Below, piece after piece: positions 6,062-6,787 of a stretch of DNA of 6,787 nucleotides (position 1 is the first letter of the stretch; every line of letters starts with the position of its first letter). The translations under genes and the position numbers were made by a program. The DNA lies in the NCBI GenBank assembly GCA_036375275.1, contig DASUSF010000126.1, positions 1-6,787 on the forward strand, written 5' to 3'. The notes beneath the pieces were generated by a model. It saw only the letters and a list, made by a program, of their open reading frames with translations, was not told where the DNA came from and did no database searches. Source of the stretch: DASUSF01 sp036375275. GTDB lineage: Bacteria; Pseudomonadota; Alphaproteobacteria; Geminicoccales; Geminicoccaceae.

Positions 6062-6787
6062 CTGAGCACGGAGCCACGCTTCCGCGCGACCGCGATCCTC
6101 TCGCGCGGCATCCTCAAGATCCCGCACCTCGCCGCGTTCATGCCCGAAACGCGCTCGCTGGTGCGGGTGCGTGGCAGCGTGCCCAGGCGGGTCGACAGCA
6201 TCGCCGGCTGGGGAGTGAAGCCGATCGCGGCGCGCGCGCGGCGGGCCGCCGAGCGCCACCGGCTGCCCTATCTCGCGCTCGAAGAAGGCTTCATCCGCTC
6301 GCTCGGTCCCGCGGCGGACGGCTACGCGCCGATGAGCCTGATCGTCGACCCGGTCGGGATCTACTACGATGCCACCCGGCCGTCGGCGCTCGAGAACCTG
6401 CTCGAATCGGGCGATGCCGAGCTCGGCCTCGAGGAGGCGCTCGGGGCCATCGCGCGGCTCCGCGCCGACCGCCTGAGCAGGATCAACGCGGCACCGGATC
6501 TCGGTCCCGGCGAGCTCGACACCGGGCTCCGGCCTCTGGTCCTGGTCATCGACCAGGTCAGGGGGGACGCATCGGTGGAGCTCGGGCTCGCGGGCGCGCG
6601 CCAGTTCCACGACATGCTCGACGCCGCGCTCGACGAGCACCCGGACGCTGCGGTCCTGGTCAAGCTGCACCCGGAAGTCGTGGCCGGCCGCAAGCAGGGC
6701 TACCTCGCCGAGCGGGCGAGACGGCTCGGCGTCGCGCTCCTCGAGCGCGACGTCAACCCGCTGCCGCTGGTCGAGCAGGCGGAACGG
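6062..6787 (+). CDS. kpsC: KpsC-type capsule polysaccharide beta-Kdo transferase, N-terminal part
   Basis: N-terminal 242 residues of a KpsC-family protein (full length about 670 aa), open to the window edge. In group 2 capsule systems KpsC adds the beta-Kdo linker to a lipid anchor at the cytoplasmic face of the inner membrane; the N-terminal half is a GT99-type transferase domain. Matches to the family: ILSRGILKIPHLAAF (12-26), AGWGVKP (48-54), LALEEGFIRSLG (71-82), SLIVDPVGIYYDATRPSALE (92-111), LVLVIDQVRGDASV (159-172), EHPDAAVLVKLHPEVVAGRK (192-211). Asp164 of VIDQ lies where, from memory, the functional Asp of studied KpsC N-domains lies. The frame has no normal start codon before the conserved N-terminus; CTG at 6062 with GGAAGG 7 bases upstream is preferred. 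The first in-frame ATG (6140) would delete the conserved SRGI-IPHL strand. Other capsule genes would be expected beyond the right edge. Confidence 0.87.
   Translation, partial: MSTEPRFRATAILSRGILKIPHLAAFMPETRSLVRVRGSVPRRVDSIAGWGVKPIAARARRAAERHRLPYLALEEGFIRSLGPAADGYAPMSLIVDPVGIYYDATRPSALENLLESGDAELGLEEALGAIARLRADRLSRINAAPDLGPGELDTGLRPLVLVIDQVRGDASVELGLAGARQFHDMLDAALDEHPDAAVLVKLHPEVVAGRKQGYLAERARRLGVALLERDVNPLPLVEQAER

Noticed and set aside
5906..6670. A 254-codon minus-strand open frame opposite kpsC.
   Set aside because: It is antisense to the conserved KpsC motifs and crosses the A+T-rich regulatory patch; composition is shadow-like.
1..6787. CRISPR arrays, insertion sequences, toxin-antitoxin or phage-defence genes.
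   Set aside because: I found no regularly spaced repeats, transposase or integrase motifs, terminal inverted repeats, or defence-family signatures. The Uma2 gene is nuclease-like but has no partner suggesting a defence system.

Overview
The window is about 70% GC or more by eye and compactly coded. It is probably chromosomal DNA of a high-GC alphaproteobacterium, perhaps of Rhodospirillales type. That placement rests on composition, on the gene families present and on a CtrA-like box; it is an inference, and nothing here fixes the genus. I see six protein genes and one tRNA gene. Two protein genes are cut by the window edges.

Left part (1-3964), minus strand: a KefB-type potassium/proton antiporter lies upstream of a cytoplasmic BisC-type molybdopterin sulfoxide reductase, whose C-terminus runs off the left edge. 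A 168-base gap with several short stem-loops separates them.

Middle (3965-5643): a small acylphosphatase gene with a TTG start diverges from kefB. It meets a Uma2-family (DUF820) nuclease-like gene tail to tail, with only four bases between the stop codons. The Uma2 gene is richer in A+T than its neighbours and follows lipB (octanoyl transferase for lipoate synthesis) by 28 bases on the same strand.

Right part (5644-6787), plus strand: a complete tRNA-Leu(GAG) gene with encoded CCA and a recognisable promoter diverges from lipB. A short A+T-rich intergenic patch with a CtrA-like TTAG-N7-TTAA box follows. Then comes the first 242 codons of a KpsC-type capsule Kdo-transferase gene, which appears to start at CTG and runs off the right edge.

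The genes do not form one pathway. They look like ordinary chromosomal neighbours: sulfoxide repair, potassium efflux under electrophile or pH stress, acyl phosphate hydrolysis, lipoylation and the start of capsule anchor synthesis. I found no convincing new multi-gene system. The points most worth a second look are the CTG start of kpsC, the CtrA-like box before it, and the cluster of TTGCAC-type inverted repeats around the lipB start and the tRNA promoter.
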